Origin: Chloroflexota bacterium
GTDB lineage: Bacteria > Chloroflexota > Dehalococcoidia > JACPQF01
Direction: 5' to 3'
DNA: 33,441 nucleotides
Assembly: GCA_016190625.1 (NCBI GenBank)
Contig: JACPQF010000051.1
Coordinates: 1 to 33,441 of the forward strand
The notes under the pieces are model-generated. The model searched no databases, was not told the DNA's origin, and saw nothing but the letters and a program-made list of their open reading frames with translations. This document shows positions 1 through 7,195 of the stretch, piece by piece. The first letter of the stretch is position 1. Every line of letters starts with the position of its first letter. The position numbers and the translations under genes are program-made.

Positions 1-58
1 CGAGATGAAGATAGTCCGCTTCAAACAATCCACCCTGCATAGAATGCCTTCCTAACAT
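1..58 (-). CDS. N-terminus of an unidentified protein, partial at left edge
   Basis: Nineteen codons are visible, starting at ATG 58-56 and running off the window. A GGAGG Shine-Dalgarno sequence (69-65) lies six bases before the ATG and a near-consensus promoter lies upstream, so this is a real gene start although only a scrap is seen. The visible peptide begins MLGRHSMQGGLFEADYL. Short leaders of this kind (a Gly-rich stretch then LFE/LFD) occur at the start of some insertion-sequence transposases, and the start codon is buried in a hairpin as in some IS genes, but the residues are too few to name a family. It follows hicB on the same strand but has its own promoter. Confidence 0.5.
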   Translation of the reverse strand, partial: MLGRHSMQGGLFEADYLHL

Positions 59-83
59 ACCAAACCTCCGTTCGCATGTTAGG
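51..83 (-). promoter_or_regulatory. Hairpin enclosing the RBS and start codon of the left-edge gene
   Basis: A perfect 8-bp inverted repeat (CCTAACAT at 51-58 and ATGTTAGG at 76-83) is separated by 17 bases. Further out AATGC (43-47) and GCATT (86-90) can add to the stem. In the minus-strand transcript the 3' arm contains the AUG start codon and the loop contains the GGAGG ribosome-binding site. Folding would therefore limit translation. A DNA-level operator role is an equally possible reading because the dyad also abuts the expected transcription start. Confidence 0.6.
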
Positions 84-87
84 ACGC

Positions 88-116
88 ATTATACTACATA
101 TCAGCCAAACCAGCAA
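88..116 (-). promoter_or_regulatory. Sigma-70-type promoter for the left-edge gene
   Basis: On the minus strand TTGCTG (116-111) and TATAAT (93-88) are 17 bp apart. The predicted start of transcription falls near position 81, just inside the inverted repeat described at 51-83. Confidence 0.65.
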
Positions 117-134
117 GACTTTTCGGCTGGGTTT

Positions 135-368
135 CTAGGCGGCGACCTTGACGACAAGAGCCTGGGGGTGTTCGGTTTCTTCAGGAACGGGTTCGCCGTC
201 CTCCATGAGGCTCTCCACGTAGAGCTTTATGGCATCCTTGGCGTTGTCGATGGCTTGGGCTAGGGTTTCGCCGTAGGAGATGCAGGCCGGGAGGGCGGGA
301 ATCTCAACCCAGTAGCCGCCTTTTTCGACTTCTGGGTGCAGGATTATGGTATACTCGAGTTGTCTCAC
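135..368 (-). CDS. hicB: HicB-family antitoxin
   Basis: A 77-residue protein with the HicB fold signature: N-terminal YTIILHPE strand, GGYWVEIPALPACISYGET (the partly degraded RNase-H-like core typical of HicB), then an amphipathic helix starting AQAIDNAKDAIKLYVE. HicB neutralises the HicA mRNA interferase and usually represses its own operon. The start is a GTG at 368 preceded by AGGGGG about seven bases upstream. It sits 13 bp downstream of hicA, the normal toxin-first order. There is no C-terminal ribbon-helix-helix or HTH domain, so this is the short HicB form. Its frame is intact although its toxin partner is frameshifted. Confidence 0.88.
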   Translation of the reverse strand: MRQLEYTIILHPEVEKGGYWVEIPALPACISYGETLAQAIDNAKDAIKLYVESLMEDGEPVPEETEHPQALVVKVAA

Positions 369-381
369 GCTTTCCCCCTGT

Positions 382-611
382 CTACAATAGCCCCCTAAAC
401 TGGTCGGCTGTTAGGCCGGTACCATCCAAGACGGAAGCGAGAACTTTTGGCGGGATGGTTACGCCAGCATGCCGAGGGACCACGGCGCGCCCGGCCCGGG
501 AAGGGTGTTTCAAAACGAGGTGAGCGCCGGTTTGCGGTGCTCGTACCACCCAGCCCTCTTCAGTGCTCGAACTAATTCGTCGGCAGTGATCCTGGGAAGC
601 CTCGGACTCAC
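382..611 (-). pseudogene. hicA: HicA-family toxin, frameshifted
   Basis: Translated conceptually, the minus strand from GTG 611 reads RLPRITADELVRALK in one frame, then the same gene continues in another frame as EGWVVRAPQTGAHLVLKHP, VVPRHAGVTIPPKVL and a C-terminal DQFRGLL ending at TAG 384-382. This is the complete HicA dsRBD-like mRNA interferase, including the catalytic GxH (here GAH) motif, but the two halves are joined only by adding one base near 553-560. As written, the first frame stops after about 33 codons. GGAGG lies just before the GTG. Either a single-base deletion inactivated the toxin or the assembly has an error. The antitoxin gene 13 bp downstream is intact. Confidence 0.8.
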
Positions 612-620
612 CTCGCAGCC

Positions 621-661
621 TCCGAATTGGTCCTATGTCCGGAGTCGCTTACCAATTCGGA
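621..661. promoter_or_regulatory. Inverted repeat upstream of hicA, candidate HicB operator
   Basis: TCCGAATTGGT (621-631) and ACCAATTCGGA (651-661) form a perfect 11-bp inverted repeat with a 19-bp spacer. It ends ten bases before the hicA start. Each arm holds an AATT core. Two half-sites about three helical turns apart (30 bp centre to centre) suit binding of an antitoxin oligomer. No convincing -35/-10 pair was found to place it exactly relative to the promoter. Confidence 0.55.
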
Positions 662-775
662 AAACCCCACTCGCCGATCAAACGCCCTGTGGCCGATACG
701 ATGCACTTGATTCGCTCCCACTTGGCTAGCATGGAATGGCATCACCGTTGCCCTCTATTCCACTTGACGGGAGCT

Positions 776-851
<76 letters not shown>

Positions 852-874
852 ATGCTTCTATGGGAAGCGCCCTA

Positions 875-904
875 ATTATACCGTATGCCGTCGGCTTTGC
901 GCAA
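875..904 (-). promoter_or_regulatory. Promoter of tRNA-Lys
   Basis: TTGCGC (904-899), an 18-bp spacer and TATAAT (880-875) on the minus strand place the transcript start about 15 bases before the mature tRNA 5' end. Confidence 0.7.
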
Positions 905-1041
905 ACACATGCTCCTTGGACGAAGGAGGGGGGATGTCTTGCAGATGCTCATGACCAGCCAGGAGAACCGTGGTCCCAGTGACCTCCGGACTGACTTCAG
1001 GCAATCAACCGTATCGCGCAAATCACGGCTCACATTCGTCA

Positions 1042-1075
1042 AGCTGACGGCTGACGCCTGACCGCTGATAGCTTT
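1042..1075. repeat. Degenerate GCTGACGGCTGAC-type intergenic repeat
   Basis: Tandem, imperfect 7-8-bp units of the form (G/C)CTGA(C/T)(G/C) fill this stretch just after the tatA stop codon. The same kind of sequence recurs at 24681-24743 and 26747-26770, always between genes. Confidence 0.55.
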
Positions 1076-1255
1076 CTAGCTCGACGTCTTGGTTTCCTTC
1101 TTCTCGCTCTCCGATGAGCCGGAGCTGGACTGGCGGAACTCCCTGATCCCCTTGCCGATGGCGCCACCGATCTCCGGCAAACGACCCACACCGAAAACGA
1201 TGATGATTATCACGAGGACTATGATCAGCTCGGGCATTCCCAACCACGACGGCAT
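1076..1255 (-). CDS. tatA: Sec-independent translocase protein TatA/TatE
   Basis: A 59-residue protein from ATG 1255. The N-terminus MPSWLGMPELIIVLVIIII is a short membrane helix preceded by the proline/glutamate pair typical of TatA. It is followed by the FG hinge (FGVGRLPEIGG), an amphipathic helix (AIGKGIREFRQ) and a charged Ser/Glu/Lys tail. TatA oligomers form the pore that moves folded twin-arginine substrates across the cytoplasmic membrane. AGGGGG precedes the start. The gene is divergent from secD, each with its own promoter. No tatC is seen here, so the rest of the Tat system must lie elsewhere. Confidence 0.92.
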   Translation of the reverse strand: MPSWLGMPELIIVLVIIIIVFGVGRLPEIGGAIGKGIREFRQSSSGSSESEKKETKTSS

Positions 1256-1284
1256 GGCCTTCCCCCTATCGGTGTACTGACCTA

Positions 1285-1313
1285 CTTATACCACAAATCC
1301 CGCCCGTTTTCAA
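1285..1313 (-). promoter_or_regulatory. Promoter of tatA
   Basis: TTGAAA (1313-1308) and TATAAG (1290-1285) are separated by 17 bp on the minus strand, about 30 bp before the tatA start codon. Confidence 0.65.
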
Positions 1314-1362
1314 GATGGCCGGTCTCGCAAAAGCAGGATATCAGGCGTGGCATCGGTTGGAT

Positions 1363-1392
1363 TTGACAAATCTTTCACAATCTGGCTATAAT
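1363..1392 (+). promoter_or_regulatory. Promoter of secD-secF
   Basis: Consensus TTGACA (1363-1368) and TATAAT (1387-1392) with an 18-bp spacer; the transcript would start near 1399, about 30 bases before secD. Confidence 0.8.
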
Positions 1393-1428
1393 CGATGATG
1401 TCTTTCTAATTCCGGGAGGGAGAAGCTC

Positions 1429-2814
1429 GTGCGCAAGGCGAACACGCAAATCCTCGTCGGCATTATCATACTCACGATATTTGCGCTGTGGGTTGATTGG
1501 CCGCAGAAGCCTTCCAGTTATTTGCCAAACATCCTGCCGTGGCCGGAGAGCCGGGGCGTCCATCTACGTCTAGGAGATTTCACCTTCGACCGGCAGGGCA
1601 CCCGCCTTGGTCTCGACCTTCAGGGCGGGACCTTCATGACGTTGGAAGCGGATCTGGACAAGGTGCCCAGGGCGGAATGGGGCGACCGCATGAAGGGCGT
1701 GCTCCAGATCATCGAAAAGCGAATCAACGCCTACGGGGTGAGCGAGCCGGTTGTTCAGTTGCAGGGCGACAACCGGGTGGCAGTCCAGCTTCCGGGCGTG
1801 AAGGACATCGACGAGGCCAAGAGGCTCATCGGACAAACGGCCTCGCTGGAGTTCAAGGAAAGAACTGGGGAGACAAACGAACAGGGCGGTATCGTCTATA
1901 AACCCACCGGCCTGACGGGCGCAGACTTGAAGAAGGCCTACGTCAACATCGACCCGAACAAGGGACCCATCGTGGCGTTTGAGCTAAACGATCGCGGCGC
2001 CCAGATCTTCGGGGAGCTCACCACCCGACTGTATCCAACCAGAGGCAGGATCGCCGTCTTCCTCGATCAGGACATCATCACCGAGCCTGCCGTCCAGAGC
2101 CCGATAACCGGAGGCAGCGGCATCATCGAGGGCAGCTTCACGGTTGCCTCGGCCCAGACGCTCGCCATCCAGCTCAATTCGGGCGCGTTGCCGGTGCCGG
2201 TCAAGATGATCGCTCAGCGAGACGTGGACGCTACCCTTGGCGCCGACTCGGTGAAGAAGAGCATCACGGCGGGCGCCATCGGTCTGGGGATCGTCATGAT
2301 CTTCATGCTGGTCCATTACCGGCTTCCGGGTCTGTTGGCTAACGTGGCGCTGATGATGTACGCGCTGTTCGTGCTGGCCGTTTTCAAGCTGGTTCCGGTT
2401 ACCCTAACGCTCGCCGGCATCGCCGGCTTCATCCTAAGCATCGGTATGGCCGTCGATGCCAACATCCTGATCTTCGAACGGGTGAAGGAGGAGCTGCGAG
2501 CGGGTCGGACTCTCGCCGGCGCCATAGAAGCCGGGTTCGGGCGGGCCTGGACCTCCATCCGGGACAGCAACGTCTCGACCATCATAACCTGTGGCATTCT
2601 CTACTGGTTCGGCAATAACTTTGGTGCTAGTCTGGTCATGGGCTTCGCGTTGACCCTGTTCCTCGGCGTGGTGATCAGCATGTTCACGGCCATCACCATC
2701 ACCAGAACGTTCCTGAGGGCGATCATCGACTCCGGCTTTATGCCGAGCGGCTGGCTGTTTGGTCTGGAGAAAGACCAGGGGTTTGTTGGCGAACCAGAGG
2801 TCTCGGCGCGATAA
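1429..2814 (+). CDS. secD: Protein translocase subunit SecD
   Basis: A 461-residue inner-membrane protein. It shows an N-terminal membrane helix (residues 8-24), the D1 motif GLDLQGGTF, a large extracytoplasmic P1 domain and a C-terminal block of five membrane helices of the RND type, with the conserved SIGMAVDANILIFERVKEE signature. SecD works with SecF and SecYEG, using the proton gradient to pull exported proteins out of the channel. The start is GTG 1429 with GGGAGGG eight bases before it. secF follows after 30 bp. Length and motif order are those of ordinary bacterial SecD. Confidence 0.97.
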   Translation: MRKANTQILVGIIILTIFALWVDWPQKPSSYLPNILPWPESRGVHLRLGDFTFDRQGTRLGLDLQGGTFMTLEADLDKVPRAEWGDRMKGVLQIIEKRINAYGVSEPVVQLQGDNRVAVQLPGVKDIDEAKRLIGQTASLEFKERTGETNEQGGIVYKPTGLTGADLKKAYVNIDPNKGPIVAFELNDRGAQIFGELTTRLYPTRGRIAVFLDQDIITEPAVQSPITGGSGIIEGSFTVASAQTLAIQLNSGALPVPVKMIAQRDVDATLGADSVKKSITAGAIGLGIVMIFMLVHYRLPGLLANVALMMYALFVLAVFKLVPVTLTLAGIAGFILSIGMAVDANILIFERVKEELRAGRTLAGAIEAGFGRAWTSIRDSNVSTIITCGILYWFGNNFGASLVMGFALTLFLGVVISMFTAITITRTFLRAIIDSGFMPSGWLFGLEKDQGFVGEPEVSAR

Positions 2815-2844
2815 TAATTGAGATAGCAACTTGAGGCAGGCTAA

Positions 2845-3813
2845 ATGCTTAACATAGTTAACAGACGATACTGGTACTTTCTTATCTCGCTGTTGATCAT
2901 CGTGCCAGGTGTCATCTCGCTGTTCATCCCGCCGGCGCTCAAGCCCGGGATCGAGTTCACCAGCGGCTCGATGATGACGCTAAGGTTCGACGGGCCACCG
3001 GTGGGCCAGCAGGCGCTGCGAGACGAGTTCAAGGCGATCGGCCACGCCGACGCGGTCATCCAGCACAGCGGAGAGAACACGTTCCTCGTTCGAACGCGTA
3101 TGCTCGCCGAAGAGGCGAGGGACGCTGAGGGAGCGGTCACCCAACCGGGCGAGAAGGCGGCAATCGTGGACGCCCTATCCGCCAACATTGGGCCCGTCCA
3201 GATAACCAGCTTTGACACGGTATCGCCGATAATCGCCTCCGAGATAGTGCGCAACTCCACCATAGCGGTTGCCCTGGCCTCGCTAGGCATACTGATTTAC
3301 ATAAGTTGGGCCTTCCGCAAGGTTCCCAATCCTTTCCGCTACGGCGTGTGCGCCATCGCAGCGCTGTTGCACGATGCGCTGTTAGTGGTGGGCGTATTCT
3401 CGATCCTCGGCAAGCTTTTCAACATCGAGGTCGATTCGATGTTCATCACGGCCTTGCTTACGGTCATCGGTTTCAGCGTGCACGACACCATCGTGGTATT
3501 CGACCGGATCCGGGAGAACCTGCGGCGGGGAGTCAACGCCACGTTCGAGGAAGTGGTCAATCATAGTCTGTTACAGACCATCGGACGGTCTCTGAACACC
3601 TCGCTCACGGTGGTGTTCACACTTCTCGCCCTTTACTTGTTCGGCGGCGTGACCATCAGGAGCTTCGTGCTGGCCCTGCTGGTGGGTATCGTCAGTGGCA
3701 CCTACAGCTCGATCTTCAACGCCAGCATGCTGCTGGTGGTTTGGGAAAACGGCGAGCTGGGACGGTTGTTCAGAAGGACGGGCGATCGTCAAGCTCTGGC
3801 GCGGGGGCGGTAG
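2845..3813 (+). CDS. secF: Protein translocase subunit SecF
   Basis: A 322-residue partner of SecD. An N-terminal helix (YWYFLISLLIIVPGVISLF) is followed by the GIEFTSGS motif, the equivalent of the D1 motif of SecD. A small P1 domain and five C-terminal membrane helices follow, with the family signature SVHDTIVVFDRIREN. It starts at ATG 2845 and is co-transcribed with secD. The only candidate terminator for the operon is the long hairpin at 3962-4020, which may also serve the next gene. Confidence 0.97.
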   Translation: MLNIVNRRYWYFLISLLIIVPGVISLFIPPALKPGIEFTSGSMMTLRFDGPPVGQQALRDEFKAIGHADAVIQHSGENTFLVRTRMLAEEARDAEGAVTQPGEKAAIVDALSANIGPVQITSFDTVSPIIASEIVRNSTIAVALASLGILIYISWAFRKVPNPFRYGVCAIAALLHDALLVVGVFSILGKLFNIEVDSMFITALLTVIGFSVHDTIVVFDRIRENLRRGVNATFEEVVNHSLLQTIGRSLNTSLTVVFTLLALYLFGGVTIRSFVLALLVGIVSGTYSSIFNASMLLVVWENGELGRLFRRTGDRQALARGR

Positions 3814-3888
3814 ATAGCTGCCAGCGGTCAGGGGGGACGTGGCGTCAACGGATGGGGGCAGCGGATAAGCGGATGGGTACGGGCAGGG

Positions 3889-3915
3889 TATTCGCTTATT
3901 CGCTGAATATTCGCT
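3889..3915 (+). repeat. Three copies of the 8-mer TATTCGCT
   Basis: TATTCGCT occurs at 3889-3896, 3897-3904 and 3908-3915, just upstream of the structured leader of the CDF gene. The first two are directly abutting and the third is offset by 11 bp from the second, about one helical turn. A regulator-binding array is possible but unproved. Confidence 0.45.
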
Positions 3916-3922
3916 GACGCCG

Positions 3923-4021
3923 TGCCCAAGCGAACCAAGCGATTTGAACGGGCAGGAGGTACCCGTGGAACACTTCTGTCAGGCAAGACTCTTGCTGACG
4001 GAGGTAGTCCACGGGTTTTTG
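3923..4021 (+). promoter_or_regulatory. Attenuator-like structured leader with intrinsic terminator before the CDF gene
   Basis: CCCGTGGA (3962-3969) pairs perfectly with TCCACGGG (4008-4015) and is followed at once by TTTTTGTTT. The hairpin is filled by a second strong stem, GTCAG..CAAG (3978-3987) with CTTGCTGAC (3991-3999). CCCG at the base can instead pair with CGGG at 3949-3952, and TGCCC (3923-3927) can pair with GGGCA (3950-3954). These mutually exclusive pairings are the layout of a transcription attenuator or riboswitch. A plain terminator for secDF is the simpler alternative. It does not match any metal riboswitch consensus I can recall with confidence. Confidence 0.55.
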
Positions 4022-4061
4022 TTTAGTATTACCTAAGCGCCCCTCTTTGGGGGAGGTAACG

Positions 4062-4967
4062 ATGGACAGAAGTAAAAGCAGAGCAGCGGCGATATCGATC
4101 GCATCAAATCTAGCGTTAGTGTTGCTTAAGACGAGCGTGGGACTGGCCATGGGCAGCATTAGCGTGGTCTCGGAGGCCATTCACAGCAGCATCGATCTGC
4201 TGGCCGCCGTCATCGCCTTTTTTAGCCTCCGGGCAGCGGAGAAGCCCGCCGATCAGGGCCATCCCTGGGGGCACGGCAAGCTGGAGAACGTCAGTGGCAC
4301 GGTGGAGGCCACCCTGATCTTTGTGGCGGCAATACTGATAGTCTACAAAGCGGGAGAGAGGCTGCTCGGCCAGTCTGGGCTGGAGCGCCTCGACTTCGGG
4401 ATTGGCGCCATGCTGGTGTCGGTGGTGGCCAACGTTCTCGTCTCGCGGTTCCTCTACCGGACGGCGCGCCGGACCGACTCCCTCGCCCTGGAGGCCGACG
4501 CCAAGCACCTATCGACCGATATCTGGACCTCCGCCGGCGTGTTTGCCGGCCTCGTCGCCGTGAAGATCAGTGGCAGTCCCTCCCTGGACCCGATCATCGC
4601 CGTGCTCGTGGCGGTGGCGATCATGCGGGCAGCCTACCAAATGACGAGGAAATCGGTGGAAGGGCTTCTTGACATAAAGTTGCCGGACGAGGAAGAGGAG
4701 CAGGTTAGAGCCATCATCGCCACCCATTACGGGGATTTGCTGGGGTTCCACAATCTGCGGACGAGGAAAGCGGGAAGCGAGCGACATTTGGATTTGCATT
4801 TGGTCCTGCCCAGAACCGAAAGCGTCCAGGAAGCCCATGACCTCTGCGACCATCTGGAGGGGGAGATCATGACCCGGTTGCCGCACAGTTCGGTGACGAT
4901 TCACATCGAGCCCTGCGACTCGTCCTGTCCCGACTGCTCCCGCGACTGCACGCTGCACGCCTCATGA
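4062..4967 (+). CDS. Cation diffusion facilitator (CDF) metal-efflux transporter
   Basis: A 301-residue protein with about six membrane helices. The metal-site motifs are HxxxD in TM2 (H41, D45) and HxxxD in TM5 (H149, D153), the arrangement usually linked to zinc or cobalt export. A cytoplasmic ferredoxin-like CDF dimerisation domain covers roughly residues 205-285. The C-terminus is cysteine-rich (CDSSCPDCSRDC plus His), a possible extra metal-binding tail. CDF proteins exchange cytosolic divalent metal for protons. ATG 4062 is preferred over an in-frame TTG at 4047 because GGGGGAGGT lies just before it; that RBS can itself pair with CCCC at 4040-4043. The gene converges on herA, whose stop overlaps its end. 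Confidence 0.9.
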   Translation: MDRSKSRAAAISIASNLALVLLKTSVGLAMGSISVVSEAIHSSIDLLAAVIAFFSLRAAEKPADQGHPWGHGKLENVSGTVEATLIFVAAILIVYKAGERLLGQSGLERLDFGIGAMLVSVVANVLVSRFLYRTARRTDSLALEADAKHLSTDIWTSAGVFAGLVAVKISGSPSLDPIIAVLVAVAIMRAAYQMTRKSVEGLLDIKLPDEEEEQVRAIIATHYGDLLGFHNLRTRKAGSERHLDLHLVLPRTESVQEAHDLCDHLEGEIMTRLPHSSVTIHIEPCDSSCPDCSRDCTLHAS

Positions 4968-6611
4968 CCGGTCGCCGAAGAGGTCGTCGTTGTCTTTGTC
5001 CGCCCGGCGCCGCAGCTCGGCAGCCGAGGCGAAGCCCAGGTCGCGGTACGACTCCGGCGAGCCGTAGTCCCGGGTCCTGATGACCACCGGCATGGGCACC
5101 GCATGGCCGACGACCAGGGCCTGTTGCTTGGTCTCCAGCTTGGCCAGCACGGTCCTCAGCTCGTTCTTGCCGGAGATCCCCGTCAGCACGGCGTCGATGT
5201 CCTTTTCGTTGTCGAGCAGGCAGGTTATCCGCGTGCCGATCTGGGACATCACTTCTTCGTCGATCTCGCTCGGACGCTGATCGACGACTAGAAGAGTGAC
5301 GTTGTACTTCCGCATCTCGCGAGCGATGGTGCCGAAGATGGTCTGCTTCGCCACGCCGGGATTGAGGAACTTGTGCGCCTCTTCGATGGTGATCACCAGT
5401 TGGCGGGGCTGCTGGTTCTTGTCGCCCATAGCCCGCTCGGTAGCATCGACGTACCGGCTATGGATGCGCCGGGTGAGGATGTTGGCGACCAGCACGTAGG
5501 CCAGGAGGTCGGAGTACCGGCCAAACTCGAGGACCACGTTCTGGCCCCGGTCGAGATAGCCGAGAATCATCTGGACGGAGTCCTCCACCGTTCTGGGAAC
5601 GAGGAATTTGAGTCGCCGCAGCCGGCTCAGGCTCATGTTGAGGGCCCGCAAGGTCGACGAGTAGACCCCCAGCGATTCGGCGAGCTCGTCCCTCTCCTCG
5701 GTCGACTCTATGCTCAGGAATGCCTCGAGCCATCTACTGGAGCCAAACTTCTTGAGGAGGAAGCCAATGGCGTCCATGGCTCTTGGCGAGAGTCTCAGTA
5801 GCTCGGAGAGCATCTCGATGTCTTCCGGCTCGACCTGGTCGTAGCCGATCTGAACCGTGAAATCGGTGAGCACCTTCCTTGCACGCGAGCTTTCCTCGTC
5901 GAGGGTAAAGACGGCCACCTTGGCGGGAAACAACTGCTTCAGGCCCTTCACGGTTCTGGTCTGCTCGCCCTCGGAGCTTCCCTCCCAGCCGTACTCGTTG
6001 TGCATGTCGAAGATCAGGTTGGCCGCTGCACCCTTCTGCACCAGGCCGATGAGCAGAATGCGGGTGAGAAAGGTCTTGCCGGTGCCGCTCTTGCCGAAAA
6101 TGCCGCTGCTTCGCTCGCCAAACCGCTTGAGGTCGAGGCAGACCTTGGTCTCCATGTCCAGGGGCGTGCCCACGTAGAAATGGCTGGCGTCCTCGCGCCC
6201 GAACACCAGGGCCACGTCTTCCTCGCTGGCCTCCCTCACCTCAGAGAAATGAGACGGCACGGTCTTGACCGGCTGGGGACCATCGAGGATGCTCACGGCG
6301 TCGAGGCCGAGGGTGAGCATGGGCGCCACGTGGACGGTGCCGAAGGTGGAGGCGCCGGCGATGATCTCCGCCACGAAGGGATCCGCCATGTCGGGCGGCG
6401 TTATCTCGATCTGCTTGTCGATGGTTCCCAGAGTGACGTCGGTGATCATGCCGAAGAACTTCTTCTTCCGCCCCTCGACCACGACGTAGCGGCCCACGGC
6501 CATGTCCTCTACGGAGTCGCCGCTATCCAGACGGACGGCCATCCCATCGAGAAGAGAACCGCCAACCACCATGCCCAGCCGCTTGCCCCGACCCGGTTCG
6601 AACTCGCTCAT
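4962..6611 (-). CDS. herA: HerA-type DNA translocase/helicase ATPase
   Basis: A 549-residue protein. Residues 10-105 form an N-terminal HAS-barrel domain (GMVVGGSL..YVVVEGRKKKFFGMI). A RecA/FtsK-like ATPase follows with Walker A GKSGTGKT at 173-180, Walker B VITIEEAHKF (Glu-Glu-Ala-His 410-413) and a downstream VVDQRPSEID motif near 450. HerA hexamers pump DNA through a central pore and work with the nuclease NurA in end resection; in bacteria HerA-nuclease pairs are also found in antiphage loci. The start ATG overlaps the stop of the preceding gene by four bases (ATGA), so translation is probably coupled. Its last bases overlap the convergent CDF gene. Confidence 0.92.
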   Translation of the reverse strand: MSEFEPGRGKRLGMVVGGSLLDGMAVRLDSGDSVEDMAVGRYVVVEGRKKKFFGMITDVTLGTIDKQIEITPPDMADPFVAEIIAGASTFGTVHVAPMLTLGLDAVSILDGPQPVKTVPSHFSEVREASEEDVALVFGREDASHFYVGTPLDMETKVCLDLKRFGERSSGIFGKSGTGKTFLTRILLIGLVQKGAAANLIFDMHNEYGWEGSSEGEQTRTVKGLKQLFPAKVAVFTLDEESSRARKVLTDFTVQIGYDQVEPEDIEMLSELLRLSPRAMDAIGFLLKKFGSSRWLEAFLSIESTEERDELAESLGVYSSTLRALNMSLSRLRRLKFLVPRTVEDSVQMILGYLDRGQNVVLEFGRYSDLLAYVLVANILTRRIHSRYVDATERAMGDKNQQPRQLVITIEEAHKFLNPGVAKQTIFGTIAREMRKYNVTLLVVDQRPSEIDEEVMSQIGTRITCLLDNEKDIDAVLTGISGKNELRTVLAKLETKQQALVVGHAVPMPVVIRTRDYGSPESYRDLGFASAAELRRRADKDNDDLFGDRS

Positions 6612-7192
6612 GGCTTCATCCTCCGCAAGATGGCGTTGAGACGGCGCAGATCGCCGGATAGCAGGACAGCCAGCTCCTTGCCCGCCCTCACGAGAAAGCC
6701 GTCGTCCGCCCGCGCCCTGCTCGCCAGTCGAAGGAAAGCGCCGGCCAGCTCGTCTCCCGGTCCAGGAAAGCCGGGGGCGACGAGGTTGGCGAGGAAATCG
6801 AGAGAGCCGCTAAAGTCGGCGACCTCCTCGAGGGTGCAGATGTGAACGAAGGCGTGAACCCGCGGTGGCGCCGGCGGCAGGAAATGGTAAATGCGGCCGG
6901 CCTCGCCGTAGCCGGCGACGAGGCAGGTAAAGTCGGTCCGAAAAAGCTTGGCCAACTGCGGATTATTGCGGAAGACGGCCGCCTCGTCCTCTTCGTCCTT
7001 GCCTCTGGCGATGGGCCGCCGGCCCGGATCGATGCTCGAGGTGGTGACATCGTAGACCAGGCCGTATGTGCTCAGAGCACCGTCACTCACGCGCACCAGG
7101 CTGCCAAACGCTGGAGCGGCGTGCAACTCGTAGCACTGGGCGATGAACCCGGTGGTGTTGGACTCGATGACCTCGCCGACCCTCAGGGCCAC
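6608..7192 (-). CDS. HAS-barrel-like protein encoded between nurA and herA
   Basis: A 194-residue protein with no named family that I can assign with certainty. Its N-terminus (VGEVIESNTTGFIAQCYEL, then GSLVRV) looks like the HAS barrel also found at the front of HerA. The middle has a PPAPPRVHAFVHICT segment, and the C-terminal half is helical with a conserved-looking RAGKELAVLL..LRRLNAILRR end. The GTG start lies three bases after the nurA stop, with AGAGGAG upstream, and its own stop overlaps herA. Position and tight coupling suggest a third component of the NurA-HerA machine, perhaps an adaptor or regulator of ring assembly. That role is inference. Confidence 0.75.
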   Translation of the reverse strand: MALRVGEVIESNTTGFIAQCYELHAAPAFGSLVRVSDGALSTYGLVYDVTTSSIDPGRRPIARGKDEEDEAAVFRNNPQLAKLFRTDFTCLVAGYGEAGRIYHFLPPAPPRVHAFVHICTLEEVADFSGSLDFLANLVAPGFPGPGDELAGAFLRLASRARADDGFLVRAGKELAVLLSGDLRRLNAILRRMKP

Positions 7193-7195
7193 TGT

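Noticed and set aside
469-729. Plus-strand open frame of 86 codons
   Set aside because: It lies over the frameshifted hicA and its operator and has no RBS or recognisable product.
1042-1075. Short CRISPR-like array
   Set aside because: Units are 7-8 bp, imperfect and contiguous, without spacers of even length, and no cas gene is near.
3923-4021. NiCo or yybP-ykoY metal riboswitch before the CDF gene
   Set aside because: The conserved loops of those classes as I know them are absent; kept only as an unclassified attenuator-like leader.
6000-6845. Plus-strand open frame of 281 codons
   Set aside because: Antisense to herA and its partner, both of which are clearly real.
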